Positions 1 to 8,265 of a DNA stretch of 64,000 nucleotides are shown one piece after another. A program made the position numbers and the translations under genes. The stretch is from DAOMNO01 sp035443885 (GTDB taxonomy: Bacteria > Planctomycetota > Phycisphaerae > Phycisphaerales > SM1A02): positions 247,949 through 311,948 of the forward strand of contig DAOMNO010000002.1 in the NCBI GenBank assembly GCA_035443885.1. The letters are read 5' to 3'. Numbering within the stretch: the first letter of the stretch is position 1; every line of letters starts with the position of its first letter. Under the pieces are notes generated by a model. The model had not been told where the DNA came from and did not search any database. It saw only the letters and a list, made by a program, of their open reading frames with translations.

Positions 1-1066
1 CGCATTCCGGGCAGCGGCCATAGGTCTTCAGCCCGCGAAGGTTGTAGCCGCAGAACAGGCAGTCGGCGTCCTCTTCCACGTCTTCGCTCACCATCGCCGT
101 GGAAGGGCCGATTGGGACAGGCGATAAACGATCCCGCGGCAATGGACCGTCCGCAAGGGGAATCTCGTCATCTGAAAACCGTGGCAGTCGGGCCACAGCG
201 TTTGCCGCCTTCTCTCTGGCTCGCTGTTCGCGCGCCAGCCGCTGCTTCGCATGAAACACAGACCACGAGACAGATATGGTGACCGAAACCAGCGACAGCA
301 GAAAGGTGCCCATCGCAGCCAGCCACAACGCGCTCGCCATGCATACAAAGAACCGCATGACGGAAATGAACGGCATCGTCAGAAACACGAAGGTCGAGAT
401 GGGCAATGCCCACAGCGTGATATTAAGCAATCGCCCTGCAAACTCATCGCAGCACCAGTCCGCAAGGCGAGAAAGAACAACAGACAGTGTCATCAGACCC
501 GCAATACCAACAAGCTGCAGAACCAGAAGCGATATCCACCCCAAAGACGATGCGGCTCCCGTAGCGCCCAGCAGGATCAGCAGCATCGCTGCGGGCCACG
601 CAAGCTGCGAATATCGCGCTGCAAGGCGGAGTTTTGATTCTCGCGAAAAACCGTGTCGAACAGCCTCAGGCGTTTGCAGCCCCGGGGTCATCAACCAGAC
701 GGCCGCGGCCCACATGAGCGAGAGCAAGACAAATCCGCCCTTGATCACCATGTCGCTGCCACTTCGCACCGACATGATCGTGGAGACGAGCATGACGATC
801 GGTGTCGCTACCAGGCTCGCCATTGCCATCCACAAGCCAAGGCGAAGCTGCTTGATTTCAGCAAGCGGCGCATCGCTGAGCAGACTGTATTCCGCGGGCC
901 GCTGCTTGCGGATCGGCGCGCCACATTCCGGGCACACGCGATCCGATGGCAAGCCGCGAAGGTTGTAGCTGCAATTCCTGCAAGGCAGGTCCGTGTCGAT
1001 CACTCGCGCCTCAGGACCGATGAGGCCACGATACCTGAGGAACTTGTTCGAGAAGAACTGCGACAT
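1..1066 (-). CDS. Membrane protein with a zinc ribbon at each end (partial)
   Basis: The reading frame is open from an ATG at 1066 to the left edge, so the C-terminus is missing; 355 codons are visible. Residues 29-48 form a zinc ribbon (C29-x2-C32, then C45-P-E-C48) containing the Y-N-L-R-G signature common in planctomycete proteins. The middle holds about six to eight hydrophobic segments (roughly residues 70-260), then a charged linker. A second ribbon of the same type (C-L-F-C-G-Y-N-L-R-G...C-P-E-C) lies at the very end, positions 1-63. The two ribbons flank the membrane domain, so both probably face the cytoplasm. I do not recognise a function. Metal binding and membrane location are inferred from residues only. 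Confidence 0.75.
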   Translation of the reverse strand, partial: MSQFFSNKFLRYRGLIGPEARVIDTDLPCRNCSYNLRGLPSDRVCPECGAPIRKQRPAEYSLLSDAPLAEIKQLRLGLWMAMASLVATPIVMLVSTIMSVRSGSDMVIKGGFVLLSLMWAAAVWLMTPGLQTPEAVRHGFSRESKLRLAARYSQLAWPAAMLLILLGATGAASSLGWISLLVLQLVGIAGLMTLSVVLSRLADWCCDEFAGRLLNITLWALPISTFVFLTMPFISVMRFFVCMASALWLAAMGTFLLSLVSVTISVSWSVFHAKQRLAREQRAREKAANAVARLPRFSDDEIPLADGPLPRDRLSPVPIGPSTAMVSEDVEEDADCLFCGYNLRGLKTYGRCPEC

Positions 1067-1126
1067 AGGTACGAGCAGTGAACGGGTGGCAGAGATCAGA
1101 TGAGCTGAACGAACATCAACACCCAA

Positions 1127-1182
1127 CTGACCACTCATCACTGGCCATTGACGTCTGTTCACTGACAACTGCTCACTCGCAT
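1127..1182. repeat. Degenerate heptamer tandem repeat
   Basis: Eight consecutive 7-base units between the zinc-ribbon gene and the purQ stop: CTGACCA, CTCATCA, CTGGCCA, TTGACGT, CTGTTCA, CTGACAA, CTGCTCA, CTCGCAT. The consensus is near CTGNYCA. The units are imperfect and there are no spacers, so this is a short tandem repeat and not a CRISPR array. Confidence 0.6.
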
Positions 1183-1184
1183 CT

Positions 1185-1991
1185 TCAACATCCCACGCCG
1201 ACTTTCACGTGCTCTACGGCGTTGCGGAACATCGCCAGCCCAAGCGGTTCTTCGCCACGCTCGGTTTCAGCCAGCCGCGTCCAGCTCGGATGCTGCGTCC
1301 ACCGCGTAAATCGCTCCGGATGAGGCATGAGACCGAACACAAGACCGGACGAATCGCAAATGCCTGCAATATCATCGACTGAACCATTCGGATTGTCATC
1401 CGATGCATAGCGCACGGCGATGCGGCCTGATTCACGCAGCTCATCCAGCAGTTCACTGCTGCGCACAATGAATCGACCTTCGCCATGCGCGATCGGCAGC
1501 ATCCGCCCGGCGTCGCTCGCTTCAATACCCTGCGTCCAGATGCAGCGTGTATTGGCAGGAATCTCAATCCGCCGCCAGTCGTCGCGAAATCGCGCGGATT
1601 CATTCTGACCAAGCGCGACCGTCGGCGCGGGTGGCTCATTGGGCCACGCATCGCCCGGTGCTGGGCCGGGCAGAAGACCCATCTGCACCGCGATCTGGAA
1701 ACCATTGCACGGCGCGATGATCGGCACGCCACGCTGAATCGCATTCACCAACGCGCCGTACAACGTCCGCCGCATCAGGTGCGCTGCGATGCGACCCGCA
1801 GCGACTGCATCGCCATAACTGAACCCGCCCGGAATACCGACGAGTTCAAACGCATCCACCAGGGCAGGCCGAGCCAGCAGCTCGCTCAGGTGAACAAATC
1901 GGGGCATCGCTCCGGCCAGCTCAAACGCACGGGCCAGTTCAAGATCGCAGTTGATGCCTGCTGCAGTAATGATGAGGGCGTTCGGTTTCAC
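1185..1991 (-). CDS. purQ: Phosphoribosylformylglycinamidine synthase glutaminase subunit PurQ
   Basis: Class I glutamine amidotransferase that releases ammonia from glutamine for the fourth step of purine synthesis, acting in a cytosolic complex with PurL. The G-G-F-S-Y-G-D block (residues 55-61), the nucleophile elbow A-P-C95-N-G-F-Q and the H224-P-E226 pair supply the catalytic Cys-His-Glu triad. At 268 residues it is in the usual size range for a stand-alone PurQ. The start is a GTG at 1991; no earlier in-frame start gives a conserved extension. It lies 134 bp downstream of purL on the same strand, so the two are probably co-transcribed. PurS is not a separate gene; see purL. Confidence 0.95.
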   Translation of the reverse strand: MKPNALIITAAGINCDLELARAFELAGAMPRFVHLSELLARPALVDAFELVGIPGGFSYGDAVAAGRIAAHLMRRTLYGALVNAIQRGVPIIAPCNGFQIAVQMGLLPGPAPGDAWPNEPPAPTVALGQNESARFRDDWRRIEIPANTRCIWTQGIEASDAGRMLPIAHGEGRFIVRSSELLDELRESGRIAVRYASDDNPNGSVDDIAGICDSSGLVFGLMPHPERFTRWTQHPSWTRLAETERGEEPLGLAMFRNAVEHVKVGVGC

Positions 1992-2125
1992 GTTGGGATG
2001 CTTTCAACTCACGCAATGAAGAATGCTGCAAGTAACTACAATTAGGCCGTTTCCTCAGCGGCTGCCTGATGAACCTTCCCCCGGAAGAACACTTCGCGGC
2101 TCGCTCCCGTTCCTTTCCGAAGACG

Positions 2126-5100
2126 TTACCAATCCAGCGGCCCGCGCCACACGGCCCGCAGCGTCTCAATGGAGACATCAAGCTCCGCAGCAGGCATTGT
2201 GAGCCGCATGGAGTCGTTGAACTCCCCGATCACGGCGTGAGGCACCTCGCTCAGCACACTGGAGACGCGAGCCAGATCATTCGGGCTGATCTCCAGCAGG
2301 TAACGCGACGGCTCCTCGCTGAATGCTCGACTCCATAGGTTCGCCGATTTGCCGCCGTCAGGCAGTTTCTCAAGCTCGAGGCTCAACCCGAGCCCGCCTG
2401 CGAAAGCCATTTCCGCCGCAGCAACAAGCACGCCGCCATCACTGCAATCGTGCGCGGCCGCAGCCAGCCCCTGTCCGATGAGCGATGCCACCGCCCGCGC
2501 ACTCGCAGGGCCTGCCTGAAGATCGACCATCGGCAGTATCCCGCCATCGCCTGTGCTGAACACCATCTCGGCATGCGAACCGCGTGTGTTGCCTGTTGTT
2601 ACGCCAACCGCAAGCAGCACATTCCCAGCGCGTTTGGCGTCCATCGTTAAGCATCGCCTCACGTCTTCGACAATGCCCATGCCTGAGATCAAGAGTGTCG
2701 GCGGAATCTGAATCGTGCGGCCGGATTCAGTGGTGAACTGATTGTTCAGCGAGTCCTTGCCGGAGATGAACGGCGTGCGATATGCCTTCGCGCCGTCATA
2801 ACACGCTTCTGCAGCGCGAACGAGTGAGCCGAGGTTGCGCGGGTCTTTGCAGCTGGGCCAGCAGAAGTTGTCGAGAATCGCAATGCGCGACGGGTCTGCT
2901 CCGACGCACACCAGATTGCGCACGCACTCGTCAATGGCGGCGAGCGTCATGATGTACGGATCTTCTCGCAAGCCCGTTGCAAGGCCGTTTGCGATCGCCA
3001 GGCCGCGTGTGGAACCCTCTACGGGCAGAATGACCGCTGCATCTGAAGGGCCGTCACCCCGTGCGCCGACGAGCGGTTTAATGACCGAGTTGCCCTGCAC
3101 CTCGTGGTCGTATTGCCGAATGATCCAGTGCTTGGATGCGATATTCGGATGCGCCAGCAACGCGAGCAAAGCATCCTGCACGGACGGCCTGCTCTGCTGC
3201 TTCGCGCTCGCGCCAATGGCGCTCAATTTCGACTTGTGGACGCTTGGATGTCTGGATGTTTCCCACACGGCCTCGCGCGTCGTCTTTGGCAGTCCTTCGT
3301 GCAGGAACTCCATCGGCATGCGCCCGACTTCCACGCCCTGATAAAGCAGCATCAGCTCCGCACCATCCACACCAAAGTGGCCAAGATCGCACAGTTCCAC
3401 ATCGTGCTTTTCGCAGATGGCGCGAAGTTTCGTCACGTTGGCACCTGGCACAGCCAGCACCATGCGCTCCTGCGCTTCGCTGATCCAGATTTCCGTCGGA
3501 CTGAGACCCATGTATTTCAGCGGCGCGCGATCAAGATGCACTTCCGCGCCAAGCGATTCGCCCATCTCCCCCACCGCGCTGGAAAACCCGCCCGCGCCGC
3601 AATCTGTAATCGCGCTGTAAAGATCCGCATCGCGCGCTTCGAGAATCGCATCCAGCAGTTTCTTCTCCGTTACAGCGTTGCCGATCTGCACAGCATGGCT
3701 GAATTCATCCGCGTGCGTATCCGTCAACTCCGCGGAACTGAACGTCGCGCCGTGGATGCCATCTCGACCGGTGCGCCCGCCGAGCGCAATGATGCGATCA
3801 CCACGCTGAGGAGAACCCTTGATCTTCTCGCGCGGCATCACGCCGATGCAACCACAATACACCAGCGGGTTGCCCACGTAGTCTTCGTGGAACCACACCG
3901 CACCATTGAGCGTGGGAATGCCCATCCGATTGCCGTAATCTCGCACGCCCGCGACGACCTGCGTCAGAATCCGTCGCGGATGCAGACACCCCTTGGGCAG
4001 TGTCTTGGCGTCGAACGCATCAGGCGGCGCAACGCAGAACACATCCGTTGCTGCGATCGGCTTCGCGGCGAGGCCCGTGCCGATGATGTCGCGAATGCAG
4101 CCGCCGATTCCCGTTGCCGCGCCACCGTACGGCTCAATCGCCGACGGATGATTATGCGTCTCCACCTTGAAGCACACCGCGTTCGTCTCGTCGAATGTAA
4201 TGATGCCTGCGTTATCGACAAAAACCGAAAGGCACCAGTCGATGCCGTCTGCGATCAGTTCGTGCGTGGCCGCCGCCACGGTCGCCTTCAGCAGGTTGTG
4301 AATTGTTACAGAGCCGTCTTCATGCACTTCATGGTGCGGCCTGCCCTGCATGGCAAGGCGCAGCCCATGTGCGGCGTCTCCCGCTTCGCGATACCGAATC
4401 GTCGCCTTCAGCGTCTTATGAACACAGTGCTCGCTCCACGTCTGCGCAAGCGTCTCCAGTTCGATCTCGCGTGGCTCGCGGCCGAGCATCCGATACTCCG
4501 CCTGAATGGCCTGCATCTCTTCAAGGCTCAGAAACAGGTGCGCTTCGCGCGAAAGCTTCTCCAGTGCTGCATCGCTCAGATCGCGAATCGGCACATCGAC
4601 GATGCGCAGCACATACGGCGCGCCGTGCGGGAACGATGACGGGTGATAGGCATGATCGTAAATGCCGTGGATGACGGTGTTCGCCAGCGCTCGCTCTGCG
4701 ATCGTCTTCGCCGTCCCTGCATCCGTGCCATGCAGGTCATACCGACGACCTGTGCGCACATCCACCGACACACCCAGCAACGCTTCGATCGCCAATCGCA
4801 CCGCGTCCGCATCCGGGTCCATCACGCCGGGCAGCGGATGCACTTCGATCAGCGCATCGCCTCGTGGTTTCGATGCGCCGATCAGCGCCTCCTCGGTAAC
4901 GGGGTCTGCAAGCAGTTCTTCTGCAATTCGCCGCACCTGCTCAGGCGTCAGGTCGCCCTCAATGAGATAGACGCTGGCGGCGTCAATCTGCTTTGGTGCC
5001 CTCGGCAGTCCCAGCGACTCCGCCTCTCGCCGCGCTGCGGCTCCGCGCGGGTCGGAAACACCATGCTGCGAGCGCGGGCGGACTTCAATGCGATGAACGG

Positions 5101-5128
5101 CAACGGCTGATGCGGCGGCGAGACTCAT
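2126..5128 (-). CDS. purL: Phosphoribosylformylglycinamidine synthase, PurS-PurL fusion
   Basis: ATP-dependent amidation of FGAR to FGAM in purine synthesis. At 1000 residues it is about 250 longer than ordinary small PurL. The extra N-terminus (about residues 10-170) looks like two PurS-type ferredoxin-like domains: one with D-P-R-G-A-A and L-L-A-D-P-V-T-E-E, a second with D-P-D-A-D-A-V and A-N-T-V-I. The catalytic part follows with W-S-E-H-C, the N-A-V-C-F-K-V-E-T-H-N-H-P-S block and the G-A-A-T-G-I-G-G-C-I-R-D glycine-rich loop, then the second AIRS-type half with S-G-K-D-S-L and D-C-S-D-G-G. The fusion explains why no purS is seen. A degenerate 8-bp repeat lies in frame near residues 622-632. 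A box TAAGAT ends nine bases before the ATG. Confidence 0.93.
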   Translation of the reverse strand: MSLAAASAVAVHRIEVRPRSQHGVSDPRGAAARREAESLGLPRAPKQIDAASVYLIEGDLTPEQVRRIAEELLADPVTEEALIGASKPRGDALIEVHPLPGVMDPDADAVRLAIEALLGVSVDVRTGRRYDLHGTDAGTAKTIAERALANTVIHGIYDHAYHPSSFPHGAPYVLRIVDVPIRDLSDAALEKLSREAHLFLSLEEMQAIQAEYRMLGREPREIELETLAQTWSEHCVHKTLKATIRYREAGDAAHGLRLAMQGRPHHEVHEDGSVTIHNLLKATVAAATHELIADGIDWCLSVFVDNAGIITFDETNAVCFKVETHNHPSAIEPYGGAATGIGGCIRDIIGTGLAAKPIAATDVFCVAPPDAFDAKTLPKGCLHPRRILTQVVAGVRDYGNRMGIPTLNGAVWFHEDYVGNPLVYCGCIGVMPREKIKGSPQRGDRIIALGGRTGRDGIHGATFSSAELTDTHADEFSHAVQIGNAVTEKKLLDAILEARDADLYSAITDCGAGGFSSAVGEMGESLGAEVHLDRAPLKYMGLSPTEIWISEAQERMVLAVPGANVTKLRAICEKHDVELCDLGHFGVDGAELMLLYQGVEVGRMPMEFLHEGLPKTTREAVWETSRHPSVHKSKLSAIGASAKQQSRPSVQDALLALLAHPNIASKHWIIRQYDHEVQGNSVIKPLVGARGDGPSDAAVILPVEGSTRGLAIANGLATGLREDPYIMTLAAIDECVRNLVCVGADPSRIAILDNFCWPSCKDPRNLGSLVRAAEACYDGAKAYRTPFISGKDSLNNQFTTESGRTIQIPPTLLISGMGIVEDVRRCLTMDAKRAGNVLLAVGVTTGNTRGSHAEMVFSTGDGGILPMVDLQAGPASARAVASLIGQGLAAAAHDCSDGGVLVAAAEMAFAGGLGLSLELEKLPDGGKSANLWSRAFSEEPSRYLLEISPNDLARVSSVLSEVPHAVIGEFNDSMRLTMPAAELDVSIETLRAVWRGPLDW
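3233..3264. repeat. Octamer tandem repeat inside purL
   Basis: Plus-strand units CTTGTGGA, CGCTTGGA, TGTCTGGA, TGTTTCCC, period 8. They encode a stretch around H-P-S-V-H-K-S-K in the linker between the two halves of PurL, a place tolerant of insertions. The consensus Y-TGGA-Y-GT matches the octamers in nuoM. Confidence 0.55.
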
Positions 5129-5185
5129 GGGAGCAGCATCTTAAGCGACTGGGCCGCCAACCGGGGCGATACCCGCTCCATGCGG

Positions 5186-5191
5186 TACGAT
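5186..5191 (+). promoter_or_regulatory. -10-like box TACGAT before the methyltransferase
   Basis: GG-TACGAT ends seven bases before the GTG at 5199, with no ribosome binding site between. A transcript starting at the usual distance from a -10 box would begin at or next to the start codon (leaderless). Confidence 0.45.
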
Positions 5192-5198
5192 CTTCTGC

Positions 5199-6026
5199 GT
5201 GAACCGGATCATCCACGGCGACAATCTGGACGTTCTGCCCACGCTGCCCGCCGGTTTTGCCCGGCTCATCTACATCGACCCCCCGTTCAACACTGGCCGC
5301 ATACAAAAACGCGACCGCATGACAAACGCCGCAGACGCAGTGGGCGACCGTACAGGTTTTGGGGGCAAACGCTATCGCAGTGAAATGTCCGCCAGCCCGG
5401 CCTATGCCGACGCCTTCGATGACTACATCACCTTCCTGTTGCCTCGCATCGAAGCCTCGCTGCGCTGCCTGACGCCGGACGGCTCACTCTTCGTGCATCT
5501 GGATTACCGCGAAGTGCATTACGTCAAGGTCGCGCTTGACGGCCTGCTGGGGCGGGAGCGGTTCATGAACGAGATCATCTGGGCCTATGACTTCGGCGGG
5601 CGGCCGCGCAATCGCTGGCCCGCCAAGCACGACACGATTCTCTGGTACGCCATGGACCCGCGGAAGTACGTCTTCAACATCGACGCGATGGACCGCATTC
5701 CGTACATGGCCCCGGGCCTTGTTACTGCGGAAAAAGCCTCGCGAGGAAAAACGCCGACTGACGTGTGGTGGAACACCATCGTGCCGACCAACGGCCGTGA
5801 GAAAACAGGCTACCCCACACAGAAACCACTCGCCATTCTCGAACGCATCATCAAAGTGCACACAAGTCTTGGCGACATCGTCCTCGACTACTTCGCAGGC
5901 AGCGGCACCACCGGCGTCGCAGCGGCAAAGCATGGCCGCGGCTTCGTGCTCATCGACGAAAGCGAAGACGCCTGTGCAATCATGCGCCGCCGCCTCGATG
6001 AAATCGCACAAACAGCATTCCGTTGA
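5199..6026 (+). CDS. Beta-class adenine/cytosine-N4 DNA methyltransferase
   Basis: S-adenosylmethionine-dependent methylation of the exocyclic amino group of adenine or cytosine in DNA. Catalytic motif IV is D27-P-P-F near the N-terminus, followed by the target-recognition middle and then T-Q-K-P-L and the SAM-binding F-A-G-S-G-T-T near residue 230. The order IV before I defines the beta class. At 275 residues it is complete but compact. Start is a GTG at 5199; the first residues N-R-I-I-H-G-D-N match the usual family start. No restriction endonuclease gene is adjacent: purL lies divergently on the left and an unrelated membrane protein follows 12 bp downstream. It is therefore an orphan methyltransferase, perhaps epigenetic or a relic of a restriction system. 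Target sequence cannot be read from the protein. Confidence 0.88.
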   Translation: MNRIIHGDNLDVLPTLPAGFARLIYIDPPFNTGRIQKRDRMTNAADAVGDRTGFGGKRYRSEMSASPAYADAFDDYITFLLPRIEASLRCLTPDGSLFVHLDYREVHYVKVALDGLLGRERFMNEIIWAYDFGGRPRNRWPAKHDTILWYAMDPRKYVFNIDAMDRIPYMAPGLVTAEKASRGKTPTDVWWNTIVPTNGREKTGYPTQKPLAILERIIKVHTSLGDIVLDYFAGSGTTGVAAAKHGRGFVLIDESEDACAIMRRRLDEIAQTAFR

Positions 6027-6038
6027 ATAAACCGAGCC

Positions 6039-6602
6039 ATGCACGAAGCGACTTTTCAACCCCCGGTTCACCCCCCGGATCAACCCTTGAATGCTCTCTT
6101 CCGCGAAGTGCAGCGATTCACCCAGCTGTGGCTATGGATCGTGCTTCTCGCACCTGCTGCGTTCGCGTGGTGGGCGGTGATTCAGCAGGTCGGGCTGGGT
6201 GTTCCTTTCGGCAACAATCCGGGCAGCGACATGCTCGTCATCATTCTCTGGCTCGCCATGGGCGTCGCCATGCCAGGCCTCATGGCTTCGCTGCGTCTCA
6301 CCACCGAAGTGCGCGAAGACGGTATCTACGCGCGCTTCGTGCCGTTCCATCTCCGCTGGCGGCGATTCGCGTTCAGCGATCTCAATACCATCGAAGCGAA
6401 AAAGTACTCGCCCATCATGGACTACGGCGGCTGGGGCATCCGCTGGAGCTTCGTAGGCACCGCCTACAACGTGAAAGGCAACATGGGCATTCAACTCGTG
6501 CTAAACAACGGCAAGCGTGTGCTCATCGGCACCCAACAGCCCGACGCCTTCATGGCTGCGATCGCACACGCCCGCAACCAGGCGGCAAAACGTCGGCTTT
6601 GA
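6039..6602 (+). CDS. Two-helix membrane protein, DUF6141-like
   Basis: 187 residues. A short N-terminal tail leads to two transmembrane helices (about residues 30-50 and 68-86), then a soluble C-terminal domain of about 100 residues with T-T-E-V-R-E-D-G-I-Y, an F-S-D-L-x-x-I-E-A-K-K-Y-S-P block and Y-G-G-W-G-I-R. This layout resembles DUF6141-type proteins, whose soluble part looks like a PH/bPH2 fold; the assignment is from memory. No catalytic residues are evident. It starts 12 bp after the methyltransferase stop and may share its transcript. Function unknown. Confidence 0.7.
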   Translation: MHEATFQPPVHPPDQPLNALFREVQRFTQLWLWIVLLAPAAFAWWAVIQQVGLGVPFGNNPGSDMLVIILWLAMGVAMPGLMASLRLTTEVREDGIYARFVPFHLRWRRFAFSDLNTIEAKKYSPIMDYGGWGIRWSFVGTAYNVKGNMGIQLVLNNGKRVLIGTQQPDAFMAAIAHARNQAAKRRL

Positions 6603-6745
6603 CCCCGCGCCGTTGTTGCCATGCTTCGTCCCATCAGGGTGAAGCATGATGGATGCCTATGCGAGGACTCGCGGCACCCTCATCGACAACGCAAGCCCCG
6701 GCGGATTCGGCGGCCGCCGCTCCACGGGCTACAATCACAACCCAC

Positions 6746-8233
6746 ATGTTCGAGAACCTTTCCGACCGATTCAGCAAGGCGTTTCGCGACCTCTCAGGCC
6801 GTGGACGCATCACCGAAGACAACGTTCGCGATGCCATGCGCGAGGTGCGCACCGCGCTGCTGGAAGCAGATGTCCATCTTGATGTCGTCAAAAAGTTCAC
6901 TGACGAGGTGATGCAGGACGCTGTCGGCCGCGAAGTAACCAAATCGCTCAAGCCCGGTCAGGAGATGATCGGCATCGTTAATCAGCGGCTGGTCAACCTC
7001 ATGGGGCCAGTGGACAGCCACATCATGATGGTCGATCCCGGACCCACCGTCATCATGATGTGCGGCCTGCAAGGCTCAGGCAAAACCACCACCTGCGGCA
7101 AGCTCGCAGCGTATCTCAAACAGCGCGGCAAGAGTGTGCTTGTCTGCGCGGCAGACCTTCAAAGACCTGCTGCCGTCGAGCAGCTTCGCATCGTCGTCGA
7201 TGGCGTACAGCAGAATGCCAAAGGCAACGCGCGCGTCGAGTTCTATGGCGAAGCGGACAAAGTTGCTGAATACGGCAAGGCTGTGGGCGTGGCGGTGCAG
7301 GTGTGCCAGCGTGCGCTCAAGAAAGCCCACGCGGACCGATTCGACGTGCTGATTCTCGACACAGCAGGTCGCCTGCACATCAATGATGAGCTGATGGGCG
7401 AGCTTGAAGCGGTTAATCGCGCCATCAAACCCCACCAGATTTTCCTCGTGGTGGACGCCATGGCAGGTCAGGATGCCGTGAACAGCGCCAAGGCGTTCCA
7501 CGCGCGCCTCGCCATCGACGGCGTCATCCTCACGAAGTTCGATTCCGACACGCGCGGCGGCGCTGCACTCTCCGTCAAACTCGTTACCGGCGCGCCGATC
7601 AAGTTTATCGGCGTGGGCGAAAAGTTCGATGCGCTCGAAGAGTTCCACCCGGAGCGCATGGCGGGCCGCATCCTCGGCATGGGCGATGTTGTGTCGCTCG
7701 TCGAGAAGGCGCAACAGGAAGTGAGTGAGGAAGAAGCTGAGAAAATGGCCGAGAAAATGGCCAAAGGCAAGCTCACGATGGACGACTTCCTGAAGCAGCT
7801 TCGATCCATCCGTCGCATGGGACCGATGAAACAGCTCCTCGGCATGCTGCCCGGCGTCGGCTCGATGATCAAAGACGTGAACGTGGATGAGAAGCAGCTC
7901 GATCAGCTTGAAGGCATCGTGAACTCGATGACCGCGCCGGAAAAGGACGACATCCGCGTACTGAACAAGTCGCGCGTGAAGCGCATCTCAAAAGGCTCCG
8001 GCACGCAGCCTGCGGATGTCAACCGGTTGACCAAGCAGTTCGAGGTCATGCAGAAGATGACGAAGCAGATGGCGGGCATGGGCGCGATGGGCAAGATCAA
8101 AGCCATGAAGGAACTCTCCCGCTCAGGCGGCGGCGCGATGGGCCTCTCCGGCCTGCCATCCATGGGCGGCAAAGGCTCCACACAGACCGAAAGCATCAAG
8201 AACCGCTTCAAGCAGCGGAAGAAGAAGCGGTAA
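6746..8233 (+). CDS. ffh: Signal recognition particle GTPase Ffh
   Basis: Binds signal peptides of nascent membrane proteins and, with 4.5S RNA and FtsY, targets ribosomes to the membrane. The N domain is followed by the G domain with G1 G-L-Q-G-S-G-K-T-T-T (about residue 106), D-T-A-G-R (about 204) and T-K-F-D (about 262). The methionine-rich M domain has R-R-M-G-P-M-K-Q-L-L-G-M-L-P-G and an S-R-x-x-R-I-x-x-G-S-G helix for RNA binding. I place the start at 6746 (M-F-E-N-L-S-D-R), the standard Ffh start, giving 495 residues; an upstream ATG in frame at 6653 adds 31 residues with no family resemblance. A TACAAT box ends 10 bases before this ATG and there is no ribosome binding site. Confidence 0.96.
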   Translation: MFENLSDRFSKAFRDLSGRGRITEDNVRDAMREVRTALLEADVHLDVVKKFTDEVMQDAVGREVTKSLKPGQEMIGIVNQRLVNLMGPVDSHIMMVDPGPTVIMMCGLQGSGKTTTCGKLAAYLKQRGKSVLVCAADLQRPAAVEQLRIVVDGVQQNAKGNARVEFYGEADKVAEYGKAVGVAVQVCQRALKKAHADRFDVLILDTAGRLHINDELMGELEAVNRAIKPHQIFLVVDAMAGQDAVNSAKAFHARLAIDGVILTKFDSDTRGGAALSVKLVTGAPIKFIGVGEKFDALEEFHPERMAGRILGMGDVVSLVEKAQQEVSEEEAEKMAEKMAKGKLTMDDFLKQLRSIRRMGPMKQLLGMLPGVGSMIKDVNVDEKQLDQLEGIVNSMTAPEKDDIRVLNKSRVKRISKGSGTQPADVNRLTKQFEVMQKMTKQMAGMGAMGKIKAMKELSRSGGGAMGLSGLPSMGGKGSTQTESIKNRFKQRKKKR

Positions 8234-8265
8234 GCTGCGTGCGGTTTCCCATCATTGAGGAAACA

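Noticed and set aside
1127..1182. CRISPR array
   Set aside because: Units are 7 bases, imperfect and without spacers. The other tandem repeats (purL, nuoM, trpE, 57965) fail for the same reason.
3104..4639. A 511-codon open frame antisense to purL
   Set aside because: It mirrors purL codon structure, has Arg/His-rich composition typical of antisense frames in high-GC DNA, and no recognisable domain; purL itself is certain.
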